Origin: an uncultured Collinsella sp.
GTDB lineage: Bacteria; Actinomycetota; Coriobacteriia; Coriobacteriales; Coriobacteriaceae
Reading direction: 5' to 3'
NCBI GenBank assembly: GCA_905210085.1
Contig: CAJLVJ010000063.1
Span: 1 to 8,529 of the forward strand
Length of the DNA stretch: 8,529 nucleotides
Position 1 is the stretch's first letter, and the number at the start of each line of letters is the position of its first letter. A program made the position numbers and the translations under genes. Below are positions 1 to 6,080 of this stretch, in pieces. The notes beneath the pieces are model-generated. The model did not search any database, was not told the origin of the DNA, and worked only from the letters and a program-made list of their open reading frames with translations.

Positions 1-23
1 GGCCCTCGCGGCCTAGTCGCTAT

Positions 24-83
24 TTAGGGCGTCCAAGATTTGGGGCGCAGTTCAAAGATAAGGAAATCGTTTACTGCTCCCAT
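24..83 (-). CDS. Very short ORF (19 codons) with a strong ribosome binding site; leader peptide or remnant
   Basis: Reading leftwards from an ATG at 83, the sequence encodes MGAVNDFLIFELRPKSWTP and stops with TAA at 26-24. A clear AAGGAG lies at 96-91, seven bases before this ATG. A second in-frame ATG at 89 is only one base from the same site and is less likely. I do not recognise the peptide. The strong ribosome binding site and the operator-like sequence about 100 bases upstream suggest a real translation start, but the product is far too short for an enzyme or transporter. It could be a leader peptide, a small protein, or the 5' stub of a gene broken by an early stop. The window ends 23 bases after the stop, so these cannot be told apart here. 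Confidence 0.3.
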   Translation of the reverse strand: MGAVNDFLIFELRPKSWTP

Positions 84-267
84 TTTCATTCTCCTTAATT
101 GATGTTCGTTACTGCTATCGTCCTACCTGAGCGCCCGCTCCTCCCCTTTCATTCGGCCATATACGCTCATGGTTGTCTACGGTCGTCTATATATTACAAA
201 GTGACTGCCTTCTGAGCTTTGCTCTTGCATTCCTTTCGGTGAATGGTTGGTTTTGTAGGGCAAACGG
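84..267. other. Intergenic leader between the sugar kinase and the short ORF
   Basis: No gene of normal size fits here in any frame. On the minus strand the stretch holds a degenerate operator-like site near 174-194, a purine-rich run around 140-150 and the AAGGAG at 96-91. No convincing intrinsic terminator follows the kinase stop at 268: the best candidate is a small GAGC/GCTC hairpin near 213-223 with no T-run after it. Read-through from the kinase operon into the short ORF is therefore possible. Confidence 0.5.
174..194 (-). promoter_or_regulatory. Degenerate copy of the module's operator palindrome
   Basis: On the minus strand the sequence reads ATATATAGAC followed by GACCGTAGAC. The left half matches the half-site seen upstream of the aldolase and HAD genes. 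The right half matches only in part (4 of 7 positions of GTCTATA). A second half-like GTAGAC follows about 10 bp further on. Its place upstream of the next minus-strand start resembles the better copies, but on sequence alone the site is weak. Confidence 0.35.
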
Positions 268-1743
268 CTATGCGCTCTTTAGCTCATAGATATTTTCTAA
301 TGCCTTAAATATGCGCATGTACCTGTCAAAACGCACATTGTATATCTCGTGGACTTTGTCGTTTTTTCCAACGGAATCTAGCCTTTTGCAGACCCCGGCG
401 GCAATATCGGCCAAATCTTGTCCGCAAGAAGCTGAAAGCGCTAGCAATGCCGCGCCCTGACCGGCACCGGACGATTCCATGCGCACTAAATCGATTCCCA
501 ACACGTTTGAGAGCGTTTGCGCCCAAAAATCGTTCTTAGCCCCTCCGCCAACAAGCCTGATACCGAACCACTCTTGCGAATGGTTCACGGATTCCTTGAG
601 TTCCCTGAGGGCATATGCCGTGCCCTCCATAAGTGCCCTCTCAAGCTCCGAACGCGTCGTGTCAAGGTCAAGCCCCAAAAAGGCGCCTCGAACCGACGGG
701 CAACCGTGCAAGACCTTTTCCCCCGACAGATGCGGATAGAACATGAGGTCCCTCATTTCGTAGAAAGGATCCTCAACGGCCTTGTCCTCGAGATCGTAGG
801 AGTCGCTGTCTAGAATCTGTCCGTACCACCACTCCTTAGCTCCACCACACGACCTAATACTGAGCTGAACTTGCGTCTTAAGAGTATTACCCCATTTAAA
901 CAATACGGGCTTACCAACATCTGGAAGTTCAACCCCTTCGGCCGAATACATCAGCACACCGCTTGTGCCAAGCGAAATGGTGGGAATGCCCTCCAGGAGA
1001 CAGCCCGTACAAATCGCCGCCGCAGGATTATCGCCCGTCCCCCTTACAATCGAAGCGTCTGCGGGAATTCCCGTCTCAGCCGAAGCCCTTTCGCTAACGA
1101 CCCCGATAACCTTGTCGGAAGGCTCGACAGCGGGAAGCAACGACTCGGGAACCCCAAAATGCTCGCAAACCTCGTCAATCCAAGTTTGCTTCTTATTATC
1201 GAAAAGCCCCGTTGTCGACGCTCCGCAATAGTCCATGCCAGGATGTCCGCCAAACTTGAGAGCGATCCAATCCGAAACCGAAAGGAATACCTCGCTCTTG
1301 GAAAGAGCTGCTGGGTTGTTTTTAGCCATCCATGCAAGGTTCATTGCCGGAACCCCAGTTGAAAGGAAGCTGGCAACCTGAGGAAAACCTACAGCTAGTG
1401 CCCACTGCTTCTCATCAAAAACAGTGTCAATCGTGCGTTGATCATTCCACATTATCGCCGGACATGTCGGAACCCCAGCAGCATCAACCAGCACCGTCGT
1501 ATGCATTTGCCCGGTGGCCCCAACGCCCTTAATTAGAGACAGGTCGACCTTCTCCCCAAGCAAGGCGCACGCCGAACAAACGGCATCCCACCATATCCCG
1601 GGTTCGATCTCTCTCCAACCGGGATGAGGCTCAGAGCATTCGTAAGCCTCGCTTGCAGTTGCGACAACTTTTCCACTTTCATCAATGCACGTAAGCTTCA
1701 CCGATGACGTGCCAACATCGACACCAAGGTAGAGCGCGCCCAT
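268..1743 (-). CDS. FGGY-family carbohydrate kinase, xylulokinase-like
   Basis: This enzyme should transfer the gamma-phosphate of ATP to a sugar or polyol, most likely a ketose, in the cytoplasm. At 491 residues it has normal xylulokinase length. Visible motifs are the N-terminal phosphate loop DVGTSS (9-14), GQMH (78-81, the substrate-side motif of XylB), WNDQR (99-103), GTGDN (235-239, whose Asp aligns with the XylB catalytic base), SLGTSG (257-262) and the C-terminal ATP-site stretch GGGAKNDFW (399-407). I chose the ATG at 1743 because GAGG lies five bases upstream and family members start a few residues before the phosphate loop. An ATG at 1764 would add seven residues behind a poorer site. 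The gene follows the aldolase by 30 bp (9 bp with the longer form), so the two are probably co-transcribed. The family covers xylulose, ribulose, rhamnulose, fuculose, glycerol and others. The aldolase partner suggests a ketose 1-phosphate or bisphosphate route, so classic xylulokinase activity should not be assumed. Confidence 0.9.
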   Translation of the reverse strand: MGALYLGVDVGTSSVKLTCIDESGKVVATASEAYECSEPHPGWREIEPGIWWDAVCSACALLGEKVDLSLIKGVGATGQMHTTVLVDAAGVPTCPAIMWNDQRTIDTVFDEKQWALAVGFPQVASFLSTGVPAMNLAWMAKNNPAALSKSEVFLSVSDWIALKFGGHPGMDYCGASTTGLFDNKKQTWIDEVCEHFGVPESLLPAVEPSDKVIGVVSERASAETGIPADASIVRGTGDNPAAAICTGCLLEGIPTISLGTSGVLMYSAEGVELPDVGKPVLFKWGNTLKTQVQLSIRSCGGAKEWWYGQILDSDSYDLEDKAVEDPFYEMRDLMFYPHLSGEKVLHGCPSVRGAFLGLDLDTTRSELERALMEGTAYALRELKESVNHSQEWFGIRLVGGGAKNDFWAQTLSNVLGIDLVRMESSGAGQGAALLALSASCGQDLADIAAGVCKRLDSVGKNDKVHEIYNVRFDRYMRIFKALENIYELKSA

Positions 1744-1773
1744 TATCGCCTCATCCATATCCATAATTCCGAT

Positions 1774-2616
1774 TTACTCAGCGATGCCGTTAATGGCGCG
1801 GGTCGTTTTGTAGGCAACGGCCGCGGCGGCTTCTCGAGCATCGATTAGCACCTTGGCAAGATTGTGCTCATTGTTGTTTGCCTCATACGCCTTGCCAACA
1901 GTTGTGATGTAGGCCTTACGCAGGTCGCTTGCAATATTGATCTTGGACATCTTGTGCGGCTGCATCGCATGGATGGTCTCGTAGGGAATTCCCGAGCCGC
2001 CATGAAGAACGAGGGGACACGGAGATACCTCTGCAAGCTTCTCAAGCAGCGGCAAATCGATGCGCGGCTCATCTTCGAGGCCATGAACATTACCGATGGA
2101 CACGGCCAGCAAATCACAGCCCGTGCGCTCTACGAACTCACAAACCTGATCCGGGTCGGTCTTAAGATCCGCCTCGGAAACATGATCGTCCTCCTTGCCC
2201 TTGATGGCGCCAAGCTCCGCCTCGACGGGCACGCCATAGCAATGGCAATAGTCGACCGCCTGGCGCGAGAAGCGAATGTTCTCTTCAAAGGAAAGCGCGG
2301 CACCGTCGATCATGACAGAGGTGAAGCCAGCCTGGACCGCCTGGCGTACGTCCTCGAGCGTCTTGCCGTGATCGAGATGCAGACACGTGGGAACGATATA
2401 ATCCTCCGCCGCGCGCTTTACGATGGATGCGATCATGCCGTAATCGGACAGCTTGACGTTAGTAGGGGCGATCTGAAGAATACCCGGCATCCCGGCCCTC
2501 TGTAATCCATCCAGGATACCTAAGGTCATCTCCATGTTCGTCGTGTTATATGCGGGAAGGAGCCATCCGTTCTTGCGTGCAATCTGGATCAGCTCAGTCG
2601 AAGTTACAACTGCCAT
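1774..2616 (-). CDS. Class II fructose/tagatose-bisphosphate aldolase family protein (FbaA/KbaY/GatY-like)
   Basis: A zinc-dependent aldolase of 280 residues, the usual size for the short FbaA/KbaY/GatY/IolJ branch. It should split a ketose 1-phosphate or 1,6-bisphosphate into dihydroxyacetone phosphate and an aldehyde. Catalytic and metal residues are present: HLDHG (80-84) with the catalytic Asp82 and zinc ligand His83, EAELG (132-136), NVHG with His178, and LHGGSG (204-209) with His205. The phosphate-binding segment KINIASDL (225-232) is closer to the KbaY/GatY type (NVATE) than to the NVDTD of many fructose-bisphosphate aldolases, so the substrate may not be fructose bisphosphate. GGAGG at 2625-2621 precedes the ATG. 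It is the first gene of an operon with the FGGY kinase, behind a promoter carrying two operator-like palindromes. It is probably a catabolic enzyme for a specific sugar rather than the housekeeping glycolytic aldolase, but this is inference. Confidence 0.9.
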   Translation of the reverse strand: MAVVTSTELIQIARKNGWLLPAYNTTNMEMTLGILDGLQRAGMPGILQIAPTNVKLSDYGMIASIVKRAAEDYIVPTCLHLDHGKTLEDVRQAVQAGFTSVMIDGAALSFEENIRFSRQAVDYCHCYGVPVEAELGAIKGKEDDHVSEADLKTDPDQVCEFVERTGCDLLAVSIGNVHGLEDEPRIDLPLLEKLAEVSPCPLVLHGGSGIPYETIHAMQPHKMSKINIASDLRKAYITTVGKAYEANNNEHNLAKVLIDAREAAAAVAYKTTRAINGIAE

Positions 2617-2670
2617 GATTCCTCCAACCGGGTTACGGCAATTCGAGTTGAGTTTTCGTTCCAGATACTT

Positions 2671-2687
2671 ATATAGACGTCTATGTA
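2671..2687 (-). promoter_or_regulatory. Operator-like palindrome B1 upstream of the aldolase
   Basis: ATAGACGTCTAT at 2673-2684 is a perfect 12-bp palindrome centred at 2678.5, with further symmetric pairs at 2671/2686 and 2670/2687. The centre lies about 62 bp before the aldolase ATG and downstream of the predicted transcription start, a classic position for a repressor. The same core recurs upstream of the HAD gene. An even palindrome with a central CG is usual for LacI-type regulators and also occurs for the GntR-type AraR, but the actual regulator is unknown. Confidence 0.65.
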
Positions 2688-2693
2688 CCTGTT

Positions 2694-2709
2694 TATAGAC
2701 GACTATATA
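2694..2709 (-). promoter_or_regulatory. Operator-like palindrome B2 overlapping the aldolase -10 box
   Basis: TATAGAC then GACTATA (2694-2707) matches the B1 core with one symmetric pair broken. Its centre at 2700.5 is 22 bp from that of B1, about two helical turns, so both would face the same side of the DNA. It overlaps the candidate -10 box at 2702-2707, so binding here would block RNA polymerase. Confidence 0.6.
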
Positions 2710-2729
2710 CCTTTTTGATTTATGCGCAA
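2702..2729 (-). promoter_or_regulatory. Candidate sigma-70-type promoter of the aldolase-kinase operon
   Basis: On the minus strand TTGCGC (2729-2724) is followed by a 16-bp spacer and TATAGT (2707-2702), which matches five of six -10 consensus positions. The -35 box is weak. Transcription would start near 2695, leaving a leader of about 80 bases before the aldolase ATG. No better-spaced pair was found in this intergenic region. Confidence 0.5.
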
Positions 2730-2750
2730 AGCACTAAATACAGCAAATCT

Positions 2751-2785
2751 AAAAAAGGGGCTGCCGAGAAGCACTCGACAGCCCC
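2751..2785 (-). terminator. Rho-independent terminator of the HAD hydrolase gene
   Basis: On the minus strand GGGGCTGTCGAG (2785-2774), a five-base loop and CTCGGCAGCCCC (2768-2757) form a 12-bp stem followed by six T (2756-2751). The one imperfect pair is a G-U wobble in minus-strand RNA but a C-A mismatch on the plus strand, which supports minus-strand action. It begins 15 bases after the HAD stop codon, so HAD and the aldolase operon are separate transcription units. Confidence 0.9.
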
Positions 2786-2800
2786 TTTCATTTGACATGC

Positions 2801-3457
2801 TTACCCCAGCGCCCCATTTGCCAGCATATCGGTAACGTCATTTAGGCTCGGAACTATTGCCGTGGCCAATCTTTCCATCTCATCTGTTGGCTCAGAGAGA
2901 TCGGGGACCATGACAGTGCAAAATCCTCCTGCAAATCCCGCACGCACCCCGTTATAGGAATCCTCTAAAACGAGGGATTTCTGCGGCGAAGCTCCTAGCT
3001 CATCCGCCGCTTTCAAAAAGACGTCTGGATAAGGCTTGGCGTGTTCGACCTCAATACCAGAGACGATCGAATCGAAATAAGGGAGTATTCCTCCCCTTAT
3101 CAAATTTGCCTCGATCATTTTTCTGCTCGATGATGAAGCAACCGCCATCGGAATTCCCTCAGCCTGAAGATAGTCGAGAAGCCGATCTAATCCGGGTTTC
3201 TTCTCTGCGCCCTGAGCCAGCGCTTCATGCGCTATTTCGTAAAAACGGTCAACAAACGCTTGAGAATCGACCTCATCACCATACCACTCGCGAATAATGG
3301 ACACCGCTTCCGATCCATTGGTGCCACGCATGGCGTCCGCAAGACCCTCTTTGCATTCAACCTCAAACTCAATTGCGGTTTTGGGCCAGCAGGAAGCCCA
3401 AATCGGCTCAGTATCGAACATGAGCCCGTCCATATCGAAGATAACCGCCTCGAACAT
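2801..3457 (-). CDS. HAD superfamily hydrolase, beta-phosphoglucomutase-like (subfamily IA)
   Basis: A 218-residue cytoplasmic phosphatase or phosphomutase acting on a phosphorylated sugar or similar small molecule. All four HAD motifs are visible: DMDG with nucleophile Asp8 and acid Asp10, the serine run ASSSS (107-111), Lys141 in HAKPYPDVF, and LEDSYNG (164-170) with the magnesium-binding acidic pair Glu165-Asp166. The cap is the small helical type between motifs I and II, at about residues 16-85, as in PgmB, YniC and related sugar phosphatases. AGGAGG at 3467-3462 sits four bases before the ATG, a strong start. The gene is monocistronic, with an operator-like palindrome 23 bp upstream of the start and an intrinsic terminator behind it. 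The shared operator links it to the aldolase and kinase. It may dephosphorylate an intermediate or relieve sugar-phosphate stress. Mutase and phosphatase cannot be separated by eye. Confidence 0.88.
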   Translation of the reverse strand: MFEAVIFDMDGLMFDTEPIWASCWPKTAIEFEVECKEGLADAMRGTNGSEAVSIIREWYGDEVDSQAFVDRFYEIAHEALAQGAEKKPGLDRLLDYLQAEGIPMAVASSSSRKMIEANLIRGGILPYFDSIVSGIEVEHAKPYPDVFLKAADELGASPQKSLVLEDSYNGVRAGFAGGFCTVMVPDLSEPTDEMERLATAIVPSLNDVTDMLANGALG

Positions 3458-3472
3458 ATTGCCTCCTAGTTC

Positions 3473-3490
3473 AAATAGACGTCTATATAC
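3473..3490 (-). promoter_or_regulatory. Operator-like palindrome C upstream of the HAD gene
   Basis: ATAGACGTCTAT at 3475-3486 is a perfect 12-bp palindrome identical to the core of site B1. On the minus strand the left flank (GTAT) is also shared with B2. It is centred 23 bp before the HAD ATG, just upstream of the ribosome binding site. A possible -10 box TAGAAT (3500-3495, minus) would place the transcription start near 3488, on the edge of the palindrome, but no clear -35 box goes with it. Confidence 0.65.
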
Positions 3491-3575
3491 GTTTATTCTA
3501 TCAAAGGAGATCTATCTTTCGCGACGGCATGAAAGGAGACGGGCCCAGTAAAAGCCGGCAGGCACCTCGCCCACC

Positions 3576-3615
3576 AAAAACCACCACGATGGGGACTATT
3601 CCCATCGTGGTGGTT
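3576..3615 (-). terminator. Intrinsic terminator with a perfect 15-bp stem, downstream of the EF-G-like gene
   Basis: AACCACCACGATGGG (3579-3593) and its exact complement (3601-3615) form a 15-bp stem with a 7-base loop. On the minus strand the stem runs into five consecutive T (3580-3576, two of them in the stem). No T-run follows on the plus strand, so it should act on minus-strand transcripts. It lies about 80 bases after the EF-G-like stop codon, which leaves a rather long untranslated tail. Confidence 0.75.
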
Positions 3616-3694
3616 GCCCTACATCGATCTACTTGGCGTGGCACTTCCAGAGCGGCCCTTGCATCGGCATGTATGTTGCAGGCAAAATCACACG

Positions 3695-5770
3695 CTACTT
3701 GGCGCGACCCTCCTCATAGCGCTCAACCAGCTTGGCCTGAACGTCATAGGGAACCTGCTCATAGCCAGCAGGCTTCATGGTAAAGTCACCCGTGCCGCGC
3801 GTGATAGAGCGCAGGCGCGTCGAGTAATCCGTCAACTCGGCGAGAGGTGCCTGGGCAATGACCACGGTATCGCCGCGCTCATCGGTCTCCATACCCGTCA
3901 CGCGACCGCGCGAGGCCGAGATGTCGCCCATCACGGCGCCGGCGTAGCTCTCGGGGATAGTCACCGTAATTTCCTCGATGGGCTCCAGCACCACCGGGTC
4001 GGCATCGGCACACGCCTTGCGCAGGCCGATGCGGGCCGCCGCGCGGAACGCCATCTCGTTGGAGTCGACGCTGTGATACGAGCCGTCGTACACAGCCACG
4101 CGAATGCCCGTAAGCGGGTAGCCGGCAATGATGCCGTCCTTCATGGTCTCCTGAACGCCCTTGTCCACGGCAGGAATGAGCGAGCGCGGGATGCGGCCGC
4201 CTACGACCTCGTCCACAAACTCATAGCCGTCGCTCGTGCCGTCGGGCCCAATGAGCGGCTCAACGCGCAGCCAGCAGTCGCCGTACTGACCGGCGCCGCC
4301 TGTCTGCTTCTTGTGGCGGCCTTGGGCACTCGCCGTGCGGCGGATGGTCTCGCGATACGGAATGCGGATCGGCACGCTTTTGGCCACGACCTTGGTACGA
4401 TCCTCCAAACGGTTGAGCAGCACCGAAACCTGCGCCTCACCCACCGCCGAAATGATGGTCTGGCCGGTCTCCTCGTCACGATCGATGCTCATGGTCGGAT
4501 CGGCCTTGCAGGCCTTCTCAATAAACGTGTAGAGCTTCTCTTCGTCGCCGCGATTCTCGGCCTCAATGGCAATGCGGTACTGTGAGTTGGGGAACTTAAA
4601 CGCCGCAGCCTCGACCTTACCGGTAATCGAGAGCGTATCGCCCGTCTCGGCCGCCAGCTTGGGCGCCACGATGATATCGCCGGCATAAGCGTGACCGACC
4701 TCGGTCATGTCGCGGCCGCACATCACATACAGGTGAGCCAGACGCTCGCCCTTGCGCGTGCGCGCATTGATCAGCTCGATGCCCGGCTCAAGTGTACCCG
4801 TCAGCACCTTGATAAAGCTGATGCGACCCTGCTGCGGATCGGCTAGGGTCTTAAACACAAACGCCACTGGACGATCATCGTCGCTCGAGATCTTAAGCGA
4901 ATCACCGTCGATGAGCGGCATCTCGCCATAGTCGGTCGGCGCTGGGAAGTATGTGGCGATGTCGTCCATCAGCGAGTTGACGCCCTGCTCCTTAATGCAA
5001 TCGCCCGCAAAGACCGGCACAAAGATGCGCGCGGCGATCGCCTTCGACAGCAGGCCTTCAAGCTCCTCCTGCGTCAGCGTCTCCTCGCCTTCCAAGTACT
5101 TCATCATCAGCTCGTCGTCAGCCTCGGCCACCAGCTCGCACAGATGGTCATGGGCCTCCTCGGCCTGGGCACGATACTCCTCGGGAATCTCCGACTCAAC
5201 GGCTTCGGTGCCGTTGCAATGGCGCGCCTTCATGCGTACCAGGTCGATGATGCCGTCAAAGTCCTCGCCCTCGCCCCAGGGAAGGGTCACGGCGCCCAAA
5301 CGCGTGCCAAAGCGCTCCTGCAGCAGTTCCATGGTGGTCGTAAAGCTGGCCTCGGGGCGCGACAGACGGTTCACGAACACCGCACGCGCCAGACGTAGAT
5401 CCTCCGCCGCATACCAAAGCTTGACGGTCGTAGGCTGCGGGCCGGCCTCGGCGTCGACCACAAACAGAGCCGTCTCGCAGACGCTCATCGCAGCAAAGGC
5501 GTCGCCGATAAAATCGGGGTAGCACGGGGCATCGAGCACGTTGATGCGGGCGCCCTTCCAGTCGATCGGCGCGATGGTCGTCGAGATGGAGAACGAACGC
5601 TTGACCTCTTCAGGGTCATAGTCGAGCGTGGGCTTGGTGCCGTCGTGGCCGCCCAGGCGGGCGGTCTTGCCGGAAAGGTGGAGCATGGCCTCGGCGAGTG
5701 AAGTCTTGCCCACCCCGCCTTGGCCTACGAGCACCACGTTCCTTACATTGCCGGTCTTGGGAGCACCCAT
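3695..5770 (-). CDS. Elongation factor G paralogue (EF-G2/FusA2-like) with altered GTPase motifs
   Basis: A 691-residue protein with complete EF-G architecture. The G domain starts with the P-loop GQGGVGKTS (16-24). The translocation domain IV is marked by TGGAGQYGD and YDGSYHSVDSNEMAF, and domain V by VMGDISASRGRV and LRSITRGTGDFTM. I start it at the ATG at 5770 because AAGGAGG lies five bases upstream; reading frame open further upstream begins only with a TTG. Three nucleotide motifs depart from EF-G: G3 is DAPCY (80-84) where EF-G has DTPGH, so the conserved Gly and the catalytic His are lost; G4 is NRLS (134-137) for NKxD; G5 is GDC, in FAGDCIK, for SAx. EF-G2 proteins of actinobacteria are known to lack the His, and to my recollection mycobacterial EF-G2 lacks ribosome-stimulated GTPase activity. 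This gene stands alone, away from any ribosomal operon. It probably interacts with ribosomes, but its role is unknown, and it is unlikely to be the main elongation factor. Confidence 0.88.
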   Translation of the reverse strand: MGAPKTGNVRNVVLVGQGGVGKTSLAEAMLHLSGKTARLGGHDGTKPTLDYDPEEVKRSFSISTTIAPIDWKGARINVLDAPCYPDFIGDAFAAMSVCETALFVVDAEAGPQPTTVKLWYAAEDLRLARAVFVNRLSRPEASFTTTMELLQERFGTRLGAVTLPWGEGEDFDGIIDLVRMKARHCNGTEAVESEIPEEYRAQAEEAHDHLCELVAEADDELMMKYLEGEETLTQEELEGLLSKAIAARIFVPVFAGDCIKEQGVNSLMDDIATYFPAPTDYGEMPLIDGDSLKISSDDDRPVAFVFKTLADPQQGRISFIKVLTGTLEPGIELINARTRKGERLAHLYVMCGRDMTEVGHAYAGDIIVAPKLAAETGDTLSITGKVEAAAFKFPNSQYRIAIEAENRGDEEKLYTFIEKACKADPTMSIDRDEETGQTIISAVGEAQVSVLLNRLEDRTKVVAKSVPIRIPYRETIRRTASAQGRHKKQTGGAGQYGDCWLRVEPLIGPDGTSDGYEFVDEVVGGRIPRSLIPAVDKGVQETMKDGIIAGYPLTGIRVAVYDGSYHSVDSNEMAFRAAARIGLRKACADADPVVLEPIEEITVTIPESYAGAVMGDISASRGRVTGMETDERGDTVVIAQAPLAELTDYSTRLRSITRGTGDFTMKPAGYEQVPYDVQAKLVERYEEGRAK

Positions 5771-6007
5771 GATGACCTCCTTGCAGGGCCGCGCGCAATG
5801 CGCGACGCCAACGGGGAGAGTTCGCGGTCGGTGCCGTCCCGGGAGCAGCATGGTCGGCAGCCGAGCCGACTCACCCTCCAAATGTCCTATGTCCCCACCC
5901 TACCCTTGCAATCGCCTGTCCATGCACACCTTTCGGCGCACGTATGGATACAGGCGGCGAGAGGAAGGAAAACGCACGCGAGGCGATTATTGGACCCCGC
6001 CGATGCA
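5771..6007 (-). other. GC-rich leader and intergenic region upstream of the EF-G-like gene
   Basis: About 240 bases without a supported gene. On the minus strand a 6-bp hairpin (GTCGGC 5870-5865 with GCCGAC 5858-5853) and several GC-rich inverted segments suggest a structured 5' leader. A run of G-tracts lies at 5904-5893. I found no promoter with a good -35/-10 pair; TTGCAA near 5911-5906 has no matching -10 box. In-frame codons continue upstream from 5770 to a TTG at 5881, but the ribosome binding site argues for the downstream ATG. Confidence 0.5.
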
Positions 6008-6043
6008 AATAAAATGCCGCCGCAGGCCATAAGACCTGCGGCG
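6008..6043 (-). terminator. Rho-independent terminator of the amino acid ABC transporter operon
   Basis: On the minus strand CGCCGCAGG (6043-6035), an 8-base loop and CCTGCGGCG (6026-6018) form a 9-bp GC-rich stem. It is followed by GCATTTTATTT, a T-rich but interrupted tract. It lies about 38 bases after the ATPase stop codon and closes the operon. Confidence 0.75.
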
Positions 6044-6080
6044 ACTTCGCCTCAATTAATAGTTGAGTAAATAGCTGAGC

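Noticed and set aside
120..170. 15-codon ORF starting at an ATG at 170 on the minus strand
   Set aside because: No ribosome binding site precedes it, and the peptide has no recognisable feature.
3614..4585. Plus-strand open frame of 323 codons
   Set aside because: It lies antisense to the EF-G-like gene, and its residue make-up (many Arg, His, Ala, Leu) is typical of a shadow of a GC-rich gene; no domain is recognisable.
5771..5881. N-terminal extension of the EF-G-like protein from an upstream TTG
   Set aside because: The AAGGAGG just before the ATG at 5770, and the usual position of the P-loop about 15-20 residues from the start, favour the shorter form; the added 37 residues match nothing known.
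5893..5904. G-quadruplex candidate on the minus strand
   Set aside because: Only three tight G-tracts are present and the next GGG is about 16 bases away, so the usual four-tract pattern is not met.
6051..6067. CTCAA/TTGAG hairpin between the ATPase stop and the main terminator
   Set aside because: A five-base-pair AT-rich stem is too weak to call a terminator, and a better hairpin follows directly.
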